A stretch of DNA of 6,492 nt from Roseburia sp. (GCA_017621905.1 JAGASC010000016.1:1-6492); one strand, 5' to 3'; counted from the stretch's first letter, positions 1 through 6,146 are shown. Notes: generated by a model from the letters alone, not told the origin. Made by a program: numbers and translations.

Positions 1-52
1 GAGAAGGATCCGGAAGTAAGAAGAGAGAATCATCCGGACAATGTCTACAATA

Positions 53-86
53 TGAAGTGCGGATGCCAGCAGGTATCCGCACTTCA
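53..86 (+). other. Hairpin in the leader just upstream of mglA
   Basis: Bases 53-64 (TGAAGTGCGGAT) pair perfectly with 75-86, and a G-U pair closes an 8-nt loop (66-73, CCAGCAGG). It is not followed by a T-run, so it does not look like a classic terminator. It ends 15 nt before the mglA ribosome binding site. Stem-loops between the binding-protein gene and the ATPase gene of sugar ABC operons commonly act as mRNA-stabilising or partial-attenuation elements that give excess binding protein. That role is inferred here, since mglB itself is not in the window. Bases 1-50 contain nothing I can assign; one frame stops at 17-19 and could be the tail of an upstream gene. Confidence 0.6.
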
Positions 87-109
87 CTTTCAAAAAGTAT
101 GGAGGAAAT

Positions 110-1618
110 ATGGCAGAATATAAATTGGAATTGAGGGGAATCTGCAAATCCTTTCCCGGCGTGCAGGCCCTTGACCACGTACAGCTTTTGCTGCGGCCGG
201 GAACCGTCCACGCCCTCATGGGAGAAAACGGTGCAGGAAAGTCTACGCTAATGAAATGCCTGTTCGGCATTTACAAAATGGATGAGGGAGAAATTTTCCT
301 GGATGGAGAACCAATCACCGTAAGCAATCCCGACGAGGCAATGAAGCGGGGCATTGCCATGGTACATCAGGAGATACAGCCGGTACCGGCAAGAAGCGTT
401 TCGGAAAATATGTACCTTGGCAGATTTCCGGTAAAAAAAATCGGCCCGCTGCAGCTGATAGACCACAAAAAAATGAATGATGAGGCACAAAGATGGCTTA
501 CAGAGGTGCAGCTTGACATAGACCCCAAAGCCCAGCTTGGAACCCTCTCCATCGGTCAGATGCAGTCCGTAGAAATCGCGAAAGCCGTTTCCCAGCAGGC
601 CCGGGTAGTCATATTTGACGAGCCCACCTCCTCCCTTTCCGACAACGAGGTGGAGGCGTTGTTTCGCATTATGAACGAGCTGCGGAACCGGGGCGTTGCC
701 ATGGTATATATTTCCCATAAAATGGATGAAATCAAGCGCATCGCCGACGATATCACCGTCATGCGGGACGGAACCTATGTGGGAACCTGGCCGGCGGCGG
801 AGTTGACCACAGACCAGTTGATCGCAAAAATGGTAGGCCGCGAGCTTACCAACGTGTACCCCAAAAAGGAAAGCGCACCCGGGGAAGTCGTCCTGGAGGT
901 AAAAAATCTGTCCTCCATCCATGCAAAGTCCTTCCGGGATGCAAGCTTTACCCTGCGAAAAGGAGAAATCCTTGGTTTTGGCGGCCTGGTAGGTGCCCAG
1001 CGGACGGAGCTGATGGAGGGAATCTTCGGCCTTCGGGGCATTTTATCCGGCGAGATTCACATAAAAGGAAAAAGAGTAAAAATCAAACATCCCGCAGATG
1101 CCATGCGGGCCGGCATAGGTCTGATTACGGAGGATCGCCGTGGAAGCGGCATCTTCGGCTGCCTGTCCATTAAGGACAATGTGGGCGTGTCCGTATACAA
1201 CAAGTTCCTTCTGGCGGGCTTTCTACTGAACCATAAAAAAATCAATGAGGTGGTAGAGCAGAGCATCAAAAAACTGCGGATCAAGACACCCGGGATGAAG
1301 GAACACATTTCCAATCTATCCGGAGGGAATCAGCAGAAAGTCATTGTTTCCCGCTGGCTCGCCGGAAATCCGGATGTGCTGATTATGGATGAGCCTACCC
1401 GTGGAATCGACGTCGGGGCAAAGCATGAAATTTATGAAATCATGAATGAACTGGCCGGGCAGGGGAAGGCAATCATTATGATTTCCTCGGAAATGCCGGA
1501 ACTGCTCGGCATGTCAGACCGTATTTATGTGATGTGCAATGGTAAGGTCACCGGTGAAATCGAAGACAATGTGGATATGACGCAGGAAAAGGTAATGAGC
1601 TTCGCTACGCAATTTTAA
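110..1618 (+). CDS. mglA: Galactose/methyl-galactoside ABC importer, ATP-binding protein MglA
   Basis: Cytoplasmic ATPase that powers uptake of galactose/methyl-galactosides (or a related sugar) with permease MglC and a periplasmic-type binding lipoprotein. It is 502 residues with two ABC domains. Domain 1 has Walker A GENGAGKST (38-46), Q-loop Q87, signature LSIGQMQ (146-152), Walker B ending D170-E171 and H-loop H203. Domain 2 has a degenerate P-loop GLVGAQRT (292-299, Arg for the Walker lysine), signature LSGGNQQK (403-410) and Walker B D427-E428 followed by PTRGIDVGAK. A degenerate second P-loop is normal for the MglA/RbsA/XylG family. Many blocks match E. coli MglA as I remember it, such as SFPGV-AL, MGENGAGKSTL-KCLFGIY and the SSEMPELLG stretch. 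GGAGG at 101-105 supports the ATG. The sugar is assigned from overall resemblance and the MglC neighbour; ribose or another sugar is less likely. Confidence 0.93.
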   Translation: MAEYKLELRGICKSFPGVQALDHVQLLLRPGTVHALMGENGAGKSTLMKCLFGIYKMDEGEIFLDGEPITVSNPDEAMKRGIAMVHQEIQPVPARSVSENMYLGRFPVKKIGPLQLIDHKKMNDEAQRWLTEVQLDIDPKAQLGTLSIGQMQSVEIAKAVSQQARVVIFDEPTSSLSDNEVEALFRIMNELRNRGVAMVYISHKMDEIKRIADDITVMRDGTYVGTWPAAELTTDQLIAKMVGRELTNVYPKKESAPGEVVLEVKNLSSIHAKSFRDASFTLRKGEILGFGGLVGAQRTELMEGIFGLRGILSGEIHIKGKRVKIKHPADAMRAGIGLITEDRRGSGIFGCLSIKDNVGVSVYNKFLLAGFLLNHKKINEVVEQSIKKLRIKTPGMKEHISNLSGGNQQKVIVSRWLAGNPDVLIMDEPTRGIDVGAKHEIYEIMNELAGQGKAIIMISSEMPELLGMSDRIYVMCNGKVTGEIEDNVDMTQEKVMSFATQF

Positions 1619-1625
1619 CATATCA

Positions 1626-1702
1626 TGTGCTTCGCACAAGGTATATGGTACCGATGGGCACACCGCTTCGCTGCGGCGCATATAATGTCTGTCGACATTA
1701 TA
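1626..1702 (+). other. Three consecutive hairpins between mglA and mglC
   Basis: The 124-nt gap holds three stem-loops. The first is TGTGC-TTC-GCACA (1626-1638). The second is CCGC/GCGG (1663-1666 with 1673-1676). The third is a 9-bp perfect stem TATAATGTC/GACATTATA (1681-1689 with 1694-1702) with a 4-nt loop. None is followed by a T-run. ABC operons usually have ATPase and permease genes almost touching, so a structured gap this long is unusual. It could be an intercistronic repeat, an RNA-processing or stability element, or a control on mglC translation. The last hairpin ends about 25 nt before the mglC ribosome binding site. Confidence 0.6.
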
Positions 1703-1742
1703 CAGTTTTACAGATAACGAGAAAGGAAGGTGGATTATAAAT

Positions 1743-2732
1743 ATGAAAAAAACAGGACAACAGAAAACAAAAGATTTTCTGATCAATAACGGTGTAATCA
1801 TCGTAATGTTTATCCTGGTCATTTATACCGGATTTACGTCAGACAATTTTTTTACAAAAAATAATTTTATGAACATTCTTATGAACATGAGCCCAAGGCT
1901 GGTGATTGCCCTTGGAATCGCAGGTTGTGTTATCACCGCAGGCTGTGATCTGTCGGCAGGGCGTATGATTGGCTTTGCAGGCTGTATTGCGGGAACACTT
2001 TTACAGCGAATGGATTATTCCGGAAAATTTTTCCCGGGGAAGGAACCACTAAATATTCTGGTGGCTCTGTTGATTGTCATGGCAATCTGCGCTGCCTTCG
2101 GTACAGTGACCGGCTGCTTTATCGCCTATCTGCATGTACCACCCTTTATCGCCACCCTGGCCATGATGGAAGTCGTATACGGCATTTCGCTGATCTACAC
2201 CAACGCGACACCTCTGGGTGGTTATGTGAAGCAGTATACGGATGTGGCCAATGGGAAATTCCTCGGCATCAATTACCTGATTTGGATTGCAGTGGCGGTG
2301 GCGGCCATTACCTGGTTCATCTTCAACATGACCCGCCATGGAAAATACATGTACGCCATCGGCGGAAATCCCCAGGCTGCAGAGGTGGCCGGTGTGCCGG
2401 TCAAAAAGACCCTGGTCCTCATTTATATGAAGGCAGCAGCCATGTACGGGCTGGCAGGCTTCATGCTGGGTGCAAAAGCCGGCGGAGCCTCTGTTCAGCT
2501 GGGCTTTGGTTATGAGATGGAAGCGATTGCAGCCTGCACCATCGGCGGTGTATCCGTGACCGGCGGCCGGGGCAAAGTTTCCTCCGCTATCATCGGTGTA
2601 GCAGTATTTGAACTGCTCAAAGTTGCACTTCAGTTTTTGGGTGTGGATGCAAATGCGCAGTACATAGCAATCGGAATCGTAATCTTTGTGGCAATTTCAC
2701 TGGATATCCGGAAATACATTGCAAGGAAGTAA
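1743..2732 (+). CDS. mglC: Galactose/methyl-galactoside ABC importer, permease MglC
   Basis: Integral membrane permease that forms the sugar channel and couples to MglA. It is 329 residues, normal for the family, and rich in hydrophobic segments, roughly at 17-31, 50-68, 73-87, 104-130, 133-152, 177-195, 223-245, 262-292 and 303-322. Family blocks include DLSAGR (69-74), TLLQRMD followed by KFFPG (85-99), IAYLHVPPFIATL (127-139), the cytoplasmic coupling-loop motif IGGNPQAAEVAGVPV (206-220) and YEMEAIAACTIGGVSVTGG (257-275). The first three and the coupling loop closely resemble E. coli MglC, which favours galactoside over ribose transport. AAGGTGG at 1727-1733, 9 nt before the ATG, supports the start. 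The gene is co-directional with mglA and probably co-transcribed, despite the structured gap. No convincing terminator follows the stop. Confidence 0.92.
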   Translation: MKKTGQQKTKDFLINNGVIIVMFILVIYTGFTSDNFFTKNNFMNILMNMSPRLVIALGIAGCVITAGCDLSAGRMIGFAGCIAGTLLQRMDYSGKFFPGKEPLNILVALLIVMAICAAFGTVTGCFIAYLHVPPFIATLAMMEVVYGISLIYTNATPLGGYVKQYTDVANGKFLGINYLIWIAVAVAAITWFIFNMTRHGKYMYAIGGNPQAAEVAGVPVKKTLVLIYMKAAAMYGLAGFMLGAKAGGASVQLGFGYEMEAIAACTIGGVSVTGGRGKVSSAIIGVAVFELLKVALQFLGVDANAQYIAIGIVIFVAISLDIRKYIARK

Positions 2733-2766
2733 GAATGAAAATGGATGTTAAATTAAAAATAATGAC

Positions 2767-2795
2767 TGGACATTTTCGGCATATAATAGTATAGT
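2767..2795 (+). promoter_or_regulatory. Candidate sigma-A promoter for glmS
   Basis: TGGACA (2767-2772) and TATAGT (2790-2795) are separated by 17 bp, and each differs from the vegetative consensus at one position. A perfect TATAAT also lies at 2782-2787 but has no suitable -35 at normal distance. Transcription would start near 2802, giving a leader of roughly 215 nt before the ribozyme cleavage site. The prediction is from sequence only. Confidence 0.55.
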
Positions 2796-3007
2796 AAACA
2801 CGTTGAACATTGAAAATTGAATAAGGATTATATATTCAGATACGCAATCTAATTCTGTTGTATCACAGACATAAATTTTCATGGATGCGCAGACAATATT
2901 TCATACATATCCGGTTGATTTTAAGCAGCTGGATGAAATGTTAATATTGTTTTGTGTCATCCTATATCGTCTGTGCTGCGTGCTGCATTTGCAGTGCGCG
3001 GCAGGGC
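2796..3007 (+). other. Non-coding leader between promoter and glmS ribozyme
   Basis: About 210 nt with no supportable gene. It contains the left arm of the glmS-flanking inverted repeat (2825-2871), a spaced dyad ACAATATT/AATATTGT (2893-2900 with 2943-2950) with a nested ATTTCAT/ATGAAAT (2898-2904 with 2933-2939), and a tandem GTGCTGC doublet (2973-2986). The base composition shifts from AT-rich to GC-rich near 2970, as the ribozyme is approached. Only short unsupported reading frames cross it. Confidence 0.5.
2825..2871 (+). repeat. Left arm of inverted repeat flanking glmS
   Basis: Bases 2825-2850 are the reverse complement of 5151-5176 with one mismatch in 26 (2835 against 5166). The perfect 14-nt core is CAGATACGCAATCT (2837-2850). 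Weaker, gapped similarity continues to CAGACA (2866-2871), matching TGTCTG at 5131-5136. The arm sits downstream of the candidate promoter and upstream of the ribozyme. It may be a dispersed intergenic repeat, a mobile-element end or a paired RNA element; I do not recognise the family. Confidence 0.8.
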
Positions 3008-3222
3008 GGCAAACAAGCGCCATGCACCTGTTCCGTGTGAGGGCAGGTTAACGAGGAGAAAGGTGATCGAAAATTCGGCGGGTGCCTTTCCGTACCGCTT
3101 CCAGTGCGAGATACATCGGCAAATATGTGGGCGACCGCAAAACAAATACGGTGTAAGGTAAGCATGCGAAAAGAATTGCTAAGACATCGCATCATTGGAT
3201 GCGCTGCCTAAGAAATTCTATG
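3008..3222 (+). promoter_or_regulatory. glmS ribozyme-riboswitch (glucosamine-6-phosphate-dependent self-cleaving RNA)
   Basis: Catalytic 5' UTR RNA that uses glucosamine-6-phosphate as cofactor to cleave the glmS message, lowering GlmS when its product is plentiful. The expected cleavage site is A3016|G3017, ahead of the conserved GCGCC (3017-3021). P1-like pairing is ACCTG (3026-3030) with CAGGT (3044-3048). The conserved core reads TAACGAGGAG (3049-3058), then GATCGAAAATTCGGCGG (3065-3081), closely matching the Bacillus subtilis ribozyme. P2 is GAAAGG (3058-3063) with CCTTTC (3085-3090). P3 is CCGTA (3090-3094) with TACGG (3147-3151), and it carries a longer insert than in B. subtilis. P4 is AGAATT (3172-3177) with AATTCT (3214-3219), enclosing the hairpin CGCATC/GATGCG (3188-3193 with 3198-3203). 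Position directly before glmS confirms the assignment. Edges are approximate. Confidence 0.93.
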
Positions 3223-3232
3223 TTTCGCGCGT

Positions 3233-3263
3233 GAGAATGCCAAATGTGGGTATTCTCCATTTG
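3233..3263 (+). other. Hairpin with alternative pairing ahead of the glmS ribosome binding site
   Basis: GAGAATGCC (3233-3241) pairs with GGTATTCTC (3249-3257) with one G-U, around a 7-nt loop. The loop-side CAAATG (3241-3246) is also perfectly complementary to CATTTG (3258-3263). That second pairing would compete with the first, because the zero-length linker rules out a simple pseudoknot. The structure lies between the ribozyme and the GAGG at 3285-3288. A translational or stability role is possible but not shown. Confidence 0.45.
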
Positions 3264-3295
3264 AAAAATAATAATGAAAGAAATGAGGAAAATTT

Positions 3296-5116
3296 ATGTG
3301 TGGAATTATTGGATATACAGGATCAGAGGATGTAAGGGAAGTATTGCTGGATGCACTGGAGCTTTTGGAGTACAGGGGCTATGACAGTGCAGGCCTTGCC
3401 GTAAAGGATGCAGAGAACGGAGAGATAAAGGTTCGCAAATGTGCCGGAAGAGTCAGTGATTTGCGGGCGATTTGTGCCTCCGAAAAACTTGTGTCCACTT
3501 GTGGCATCGGCCATACCAGATGGGCGACCCATGGCGGCGTCAATGACCGGAACGCCCACCCCCATCAGGTGGGTAAAGTGACGCTGGTGCACAATGGCAT
3601 CATCGAAAATTATCAGGAACTGATTGCGGATTATGAATTGGCAGATGAACTCGCATCGGAGACGGACAGCGAGGTTGTGGCTGCGCTCTTAAACCATTTT
3701 TATGAGGGAAATCCTGCGGAAGCATTGAAAAAGACGGTGTCAAAGCTTCGGGGAACTTTCGCTCTTGTTGTGATGTTTGCAGACCAGCCGGAGATCATTT
3801 ACTCTACCCGTAACGTAAGCCCTATCGTAGCCACCTTGTGCGATGAAGGCGCTATGTTAGCGTCAGATCTGACGGCTCTGTGCCGCTTTACCAACCGCTA
3901 TTTTGTTGTGCCGGAATATCACATTTTGGAACTGCATAAAGATGCGGTGATCCTGAAGGACTTCGAAGAAAACACCGTAGAACCGGAATTTTTGACGGTG
4001 GATTGGGAACTGAACAGCGCCGGAAAGGCCGGATATCCTTTCTATATGGAAAAGGAAATCATGGAGCAGCCGGATGCCATAGCAAATACCATTGGAAACC
4101 GTATCAAAGGCGGAATGCCGGATTTTTCCAAAGATGGCGTGCCGGATACCCTGTTTACCAGCTGTGAGCGCATCTGCATTATAGCCTGCGGAACCGCAAT
4201 GCACGCAGGATTGGTAGCACAGGCACTGGTGAAATCGATCCTTCATATGCATATCGATGTGGAGATGGCATCCGAATTCATGTATTCGGATCCGGTCATC
4301 GATGAAAAAACCCTGGTCATCGCCGTATCCCAGTCTGGGGAAACCATCGATACCTTAGAGGCAGTAAAATATGCGAAACGCCGCGGTGCAAAATGTCTTT
4401 CTATCATTAACGTGAAGGGTTCTTCCATCGCCCGTGAGAGTGACTATGTGCTTTACACCAGCGCAGGACCGGAAATTGCGGTAGCCAGCACGAAGGCATA
4501 CACCACGCAGTTGTCGGTATTTTATCTTATTGTAGCCCGTATGGCGCACAGCAGAGGTGTATTCACCCAGGAAGAAACCCAGAGTTTTGTGCGGGAGCTG
4601 CAGCGGACACCGGATGTGATGCGGAAAGTGTTAGAAAATCGCCGGGATATTCACGTGGTGGCAAAAAAGATTTTGAGTGCCAAGGATTTATTCATGATTG
4701 GCCGTGGCTTGGATTATTCCATTTTATTGGAAGGATCTCTGAAGTTAAAGGAAGTGTCCTACATTCACTCTGAAGCCTATGCTTCCGGTGAGTTAAAGCA
4801 CGGGCCAATTGCCTTGATTACCCAGGATACGCCGGTGGTGGCATCTGTGACCCAGGAGAAGCTGTTCTCCAAGGAACTGTCCAACATCAGAGAGGTAAAA
4901 TCCAGAGGAGCGGACGTGGTGATTTTCATCAAAGAGAACCTTTCTGCAAAGCTGGAAGGGGAGTATGAGATGATCAAGCTGCCGGATATGCAGGATGAAT
5001 TTATGGTACTTCCGGCATCTGTGGCATTGCAGCTTCTGGCTTACTATGTGTCTTCCGATAAAGGCTTTGATGTAGATAAGCCAAGAAATCTGGCGAAAGT
5101 TGTAACCGTAGAGTAA
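3296..5116 (+). CDS. glmS: Glutamine--fructose-6-phosphate aminotransferase (isomerizing), GlmS
   Basis: Converts fructose-6-phosphate and glutamine to glucosamine-6-phosphate and glutamate, the first committed step to UDP-GlcNAc for peptidoglycan; cytosolic homodimer. It is 606 residues, full family length. The N-terminal class-II glutaminase domain starts MCGIIGYTG, with Cys2 as nucleophile after Met removal. It also has YRGYDSAG (27-34), RWATHG (75-80), HPH (88-90), HNGIIENY (99-106) and ETDSE (122-126). The two SIS sugar-isomerase domains carry CGTAMHAG (298-305), SQSGET (345-350), ASTKAYTTQL (397-406), then EGSLKLKEVSYIHSEAY (479-495) and GELKHGP (498-504). The C-terminus DKPRNLAKVVTVE is canonical. 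No catalytic residue is missing. The start is fixed by the essential MCG, with GAGG at 3285-3288 seven to eight nt upstream. Expression is controlled by the ribozyme in the leader, and the gene appears monocistronic. Confidence 0.98.
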   Translation: MCGIIGYTGSEDVREVLLDALELLEYRGYDSAGLAVKDAENGEIKVRKCAGRVSDLRAICASEKLVSTCGIGHTRWATHGGVNDRNAHPHQVGKVTLVHNGIIENYQELIADYELADELASETDSEVVAALLNHFYEGNPAEALKKTVSKLRGTFALVVMFADQPEIIYSTRNVSPIVATLCDEGAMLASDLTALCRFTNRYFVVPEYHILELHKDAVILKDFEENTVEPEFLTVDWELNSAGKAGYPFYMEKEIMEQPDAIANTIGNRIKGGMPDFSKDGVPDTLFTSCERICIIACGTAMHAGLVAQALVKSILHMHIDVEMASEFMYSDPVIDEKTLVIAVSQSGETIDTLEAVKYAKRRGAKCLSIINVKGSSIARESDYVLYTSAGPEIAVASTKAYTTQLSVFYLIVARMAHSRGVFTQEETQSFVRELQRTPDVMRKVLENRRDIHVVAKKILSAKDLFMIGRGLDYSILLEGSLKLKEVSYIHSEAYASGELKHGPIALITQDTPVVASVTQEKLFSKELSNIREVKSRGADVVIFIKENLSAKLEGEYEMIKLPDMQDEFMVLPASVALQLLAYYVSSDKGFDVDKPRNLAKVVTVE

Positions 5117-5130
5117 GATTTATTTGATTT

Positions 5131-5176
5131 TGTCTGGAACAGCAGAACATAGATTGCGTATCTGAGTATATAATCC
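5131..5176 (-). repeat. Right arm of inverted repeat flanking glmS
   Basis: Bases 5151-5176 mirror 2825-2850 with one mismatch in 26. Gapped similarity extends outward to TGTCTG (5131-5136). It begins 14 nt after the glmS stop, in the 3' UTR and before the terminator. With the left arm it encloses the ribozyme and the whole coding region. In a full-length transcript the two arms could base-pair. Confidence 0.8.
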
Positions 5177-5210
5177 AAAATGAACAGCATCTTCATCTCA
5201 GCATGTTAAC

Positions 5211-5234
5211 GCACTGATGGTGGGGTGCTTTTTT
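5211..5234 (+). terminator. Weak intrinsic terminator after glmS
   Basis: GCAC (5211-5214) pairs with GTGC (5225-5228), with a possible T-G extension, and TTTTTT follows (5229-5234). The stem is short and the loop large, so efficiency is uncertain. AGCA (5200-5203) could pair further out with TGCT (5226-5229) as an alternative. The position, about 95 nt after the glmS stop and just before the direct repeat begins, fits the end of the glmS transcript. Confidence 0.5.
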
Positions 5235-5243
5235 CATTTCATT

Positions 5244-5342
5244 GGAAACATTTCCTGCGCATTTGCATAAAATGTACGGAAAGTATCTATGAGGTTTTTC
5301 ATGCCGAATATCAGATATACACAGAACGAGAATGTAGATGAA
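5244..5342 (+). repeat. Direct repeat, left copy (at least 99 bp)
   Basis: Aligns without gaps to 6394-6492 (offset 1150). Bases 5244-5254 are identical, 7 of the 9 bases 5255-5263 differ, and 5264-5342 are identical for 79 bp to the window edge. The repeat starts abruptly just after the glmS terminator. It carries a promoter-like region and the first 14 codons of a gene from ATG 5301. The true right end cannot be seen because the second copy runs out of the window; from the protein it may extend to about 5455-5460. Confidence 0.95.
5246..5274 (+). promoter_or_regulatory. Possible sporulation-type promoter in left repeat
   Basis: CATAAAAT (5266-5273) resembles the -10 of sigma-E/sigma-K-type promoters (CATACAAT-like), and AAACATTT (5246-5253) lies at about -35 distance. 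Between the two repeat copies these boxes are unchanged while the spacer has diverged at constant length. That is the pattern expected of a promoter. Start of transcription near 5280 would put a ribosome binding site and ATG 5301 close behind. The sigma class is a guess, made easier by the spore-type protein downstream. Confidence 0.35.
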
Positions 5343-5468
5343 GGCACACTGCGGGTACAGGTAGTGGCTCGTGGGACGAACAACCCGATTCAAAATGCAC
5401 GGATTCAAATATCCAGCTCCAGTGAGCCGGAGCAGACCCTAGAGGAGATAAACACGAATATATTGTAG
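5301..5468 (+). pseudogene. Truncated 5' fragment of a SleC-like/carboxypeptidase-regulatory-like gene
   Basis: A 55-codon frame begins MPNIRYTQNE, preceded by ATGAGG (5289-5294) six nt before the ATG. An in-frame ATG at 5289 is also possible. It continues with GTLRVQVVARGTNNPIQNAR and then ISSSSEPEQTLEEINTN before ending ILstop. The pattern G-L-V-V...P-I-A-R-I-I-S...P..T-L-E-E..T-N resembles the N-terminal beta-sandwich of SleC-like peptidoglycan-binding spore proteins of Clostridia, which normally continue for hundreds of residues. The reading frame is undamaged up to about codon 53, then runs into the AT-rich cassette. The intact gene appears to restart at 6451. Family assignment is from memory of the pattern. 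It may still be transcribed as a short peptide. Confidence 0.6.
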
Positions 5469-5487
5469 AAACTTAATGCTTTTTTTA

Positions 5488-5516
5488 TTGAGATTTGTCA
5501 GTTTGCAAGGTATAAT
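5488..5516 (+). promoter_or_regulatory. Promoter of the JAB-protein cassette
   Basis: TTGAGA (5488-5493), 17-bp spacer, perfect TATAAT (5511-5516). A run of seven T plus AT-rich sequence precedes the -35 and could help as an UP-like element. Transcription would begin near 5523, about 33 nt before ATG 5556. The promoter lies inside the cassette, just past the truncated gene fragment, so the two cassette genes are likely expressed independently of the flanking genes. Confidence 0.8.
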
Positions 5517-5555
5517 AAAGGTGGGAGAGAGAAAGAGATAGAGGGAAGATAATAG

Positions 5556-6146
5556 ATGAATGATTTGGGACAAGCAAAGTGCAGAAATTGCAAGGTGTAT
5601 ATTACAGATATAGCAATAGAAAAAGTTCCATTTGTTGAATACCATGGTTTTGATGAAGATAAAAATAAAATAATGCAGGAACTTGCGAAAAACGTCTTGA
5701 TTCTTTCAAAGGAAGAAAACGATAGCAATGAAGTGGCAATTACATGTGACTTGGGAACAGTTAATCCACTTGAACAGTTTGGTATTTCTTTGGGAACAGA
5801 ACATGAGGTAAATATTCTGGCAGATACATTATCGAATCACATTATTGTTTCGCAGGAGTCAGTTGCGGTTGTTGTCTTGCATAACCATCCGTCAACACAG
5901 ACTTTTTCGCTTCAAGACATACAGTTTTATTTGGAGTATCCGATGTTGAAAGTAATCGTGGTTGTATCGAATCAGGGGACGGTTCATTATATGATGCGTG
6001 ATAAGAATTACGATTATAAGAAAGCATTTCAGTTGTTCAGAGAGTGTATAGCGGATTTGAGGAGAAATTCGCCAGTTAAGGAGCAGTATTTGGCTGCGCT
6101 GTCGTTTTTGGCAAAATGCAGCGAAGTTGGTTTGTATTATCGATAG
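5556..6146 (+). CDS. Stand-alone JAB/JAMM (MPN) domain protein, putative zinc metalloprotease
   Basis: 196 residues, cytoplasmic, no signal peptide or membrane helix. The only firm signature is a JAMM-like zinc motif: AVVVLHNHPSTQTFSLQD with H109, H111, S118 and D121, after a hydrophobic strand and followed by strand LKVIVVVSNQGTVHY (131-145). The HxHPS start resembles RadC and phage-type JAB domains. The gap from the second His to Ser is six residues, against seven in RadC and AMSH. The catalytic Glu normally on an early strand is not obvious; E73 or E83 are candidates. An N-terminal CRNC (9-12) offers one CxxC pair. It lacks the helix-hairpin region of full RadC. GAGGG (5541-5545) precedes the ATG by 10 nt. 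The gene is clearly more AT-rich than mgl and glmS, consistent with transfer. JAMM proteins cleave isopeptide or peptide bonds, but the substrate here is unknown. Confidence 0.72.
   Translation: MNDLGQAKCRNCKVYITDIAIEKVPFVEYHGFDEDKNKIMQELAKNVLILSKEENDSNEVAITCDLGTVNPLEQFGISLGTEHEVNILADTLSNHIIVSQESVAVVVLHNHPSTQTFSLQDIQFYLEYPMLKVIVVVSNQGTVHYMMRDKNYDYKKAFQLFRECIADLRRNSPVKEQYLAALSFLAKCSEVGLYYR

Noticed and set aside
248..922. 224-residue minus-strand open frame inside mglA
   Set aside because: Fully antisense to a well-conserved ABC ATPase, with no ribosome binding site or recognisable domain; a shadow of codon bias.
2782..2787. Perfect TATAAT as the glmS -10
   Set aside because: The only -35-like hexamer (TGGACA) is 9 bp away and the proper 17-bp position has no match; TATAGT at 2790 fits that -35 at 17 bp.
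2952..3195. Short open frames on both strands upstream of glmS (for example 2952-3161 plus, 2962-3195 minus)
   Set aside because: They overlap the glmS ribozyme, whose conserved RNA core and helices explain the sequence better than any protein.
3242..3263. H-type pseudoknot ahead of glmS
   Set aside because: Loop bases do match the downstream CATTTG, but no linker remains to span a 9-bp stem, so the pairings must be alternatives.
5193..5408. 71-residue minus-strand open frame across the terminator and left repeat
   Set aside because: It is antisense to the conserved gene fragment and crosses the glmS terminator; no supporting signals.
5556..6146. Calling the JAB protein RadC
   Set aside because: It lacks the RadC N-terminal helical region and has a different His-Ser spacing; only the JAB core is shared.
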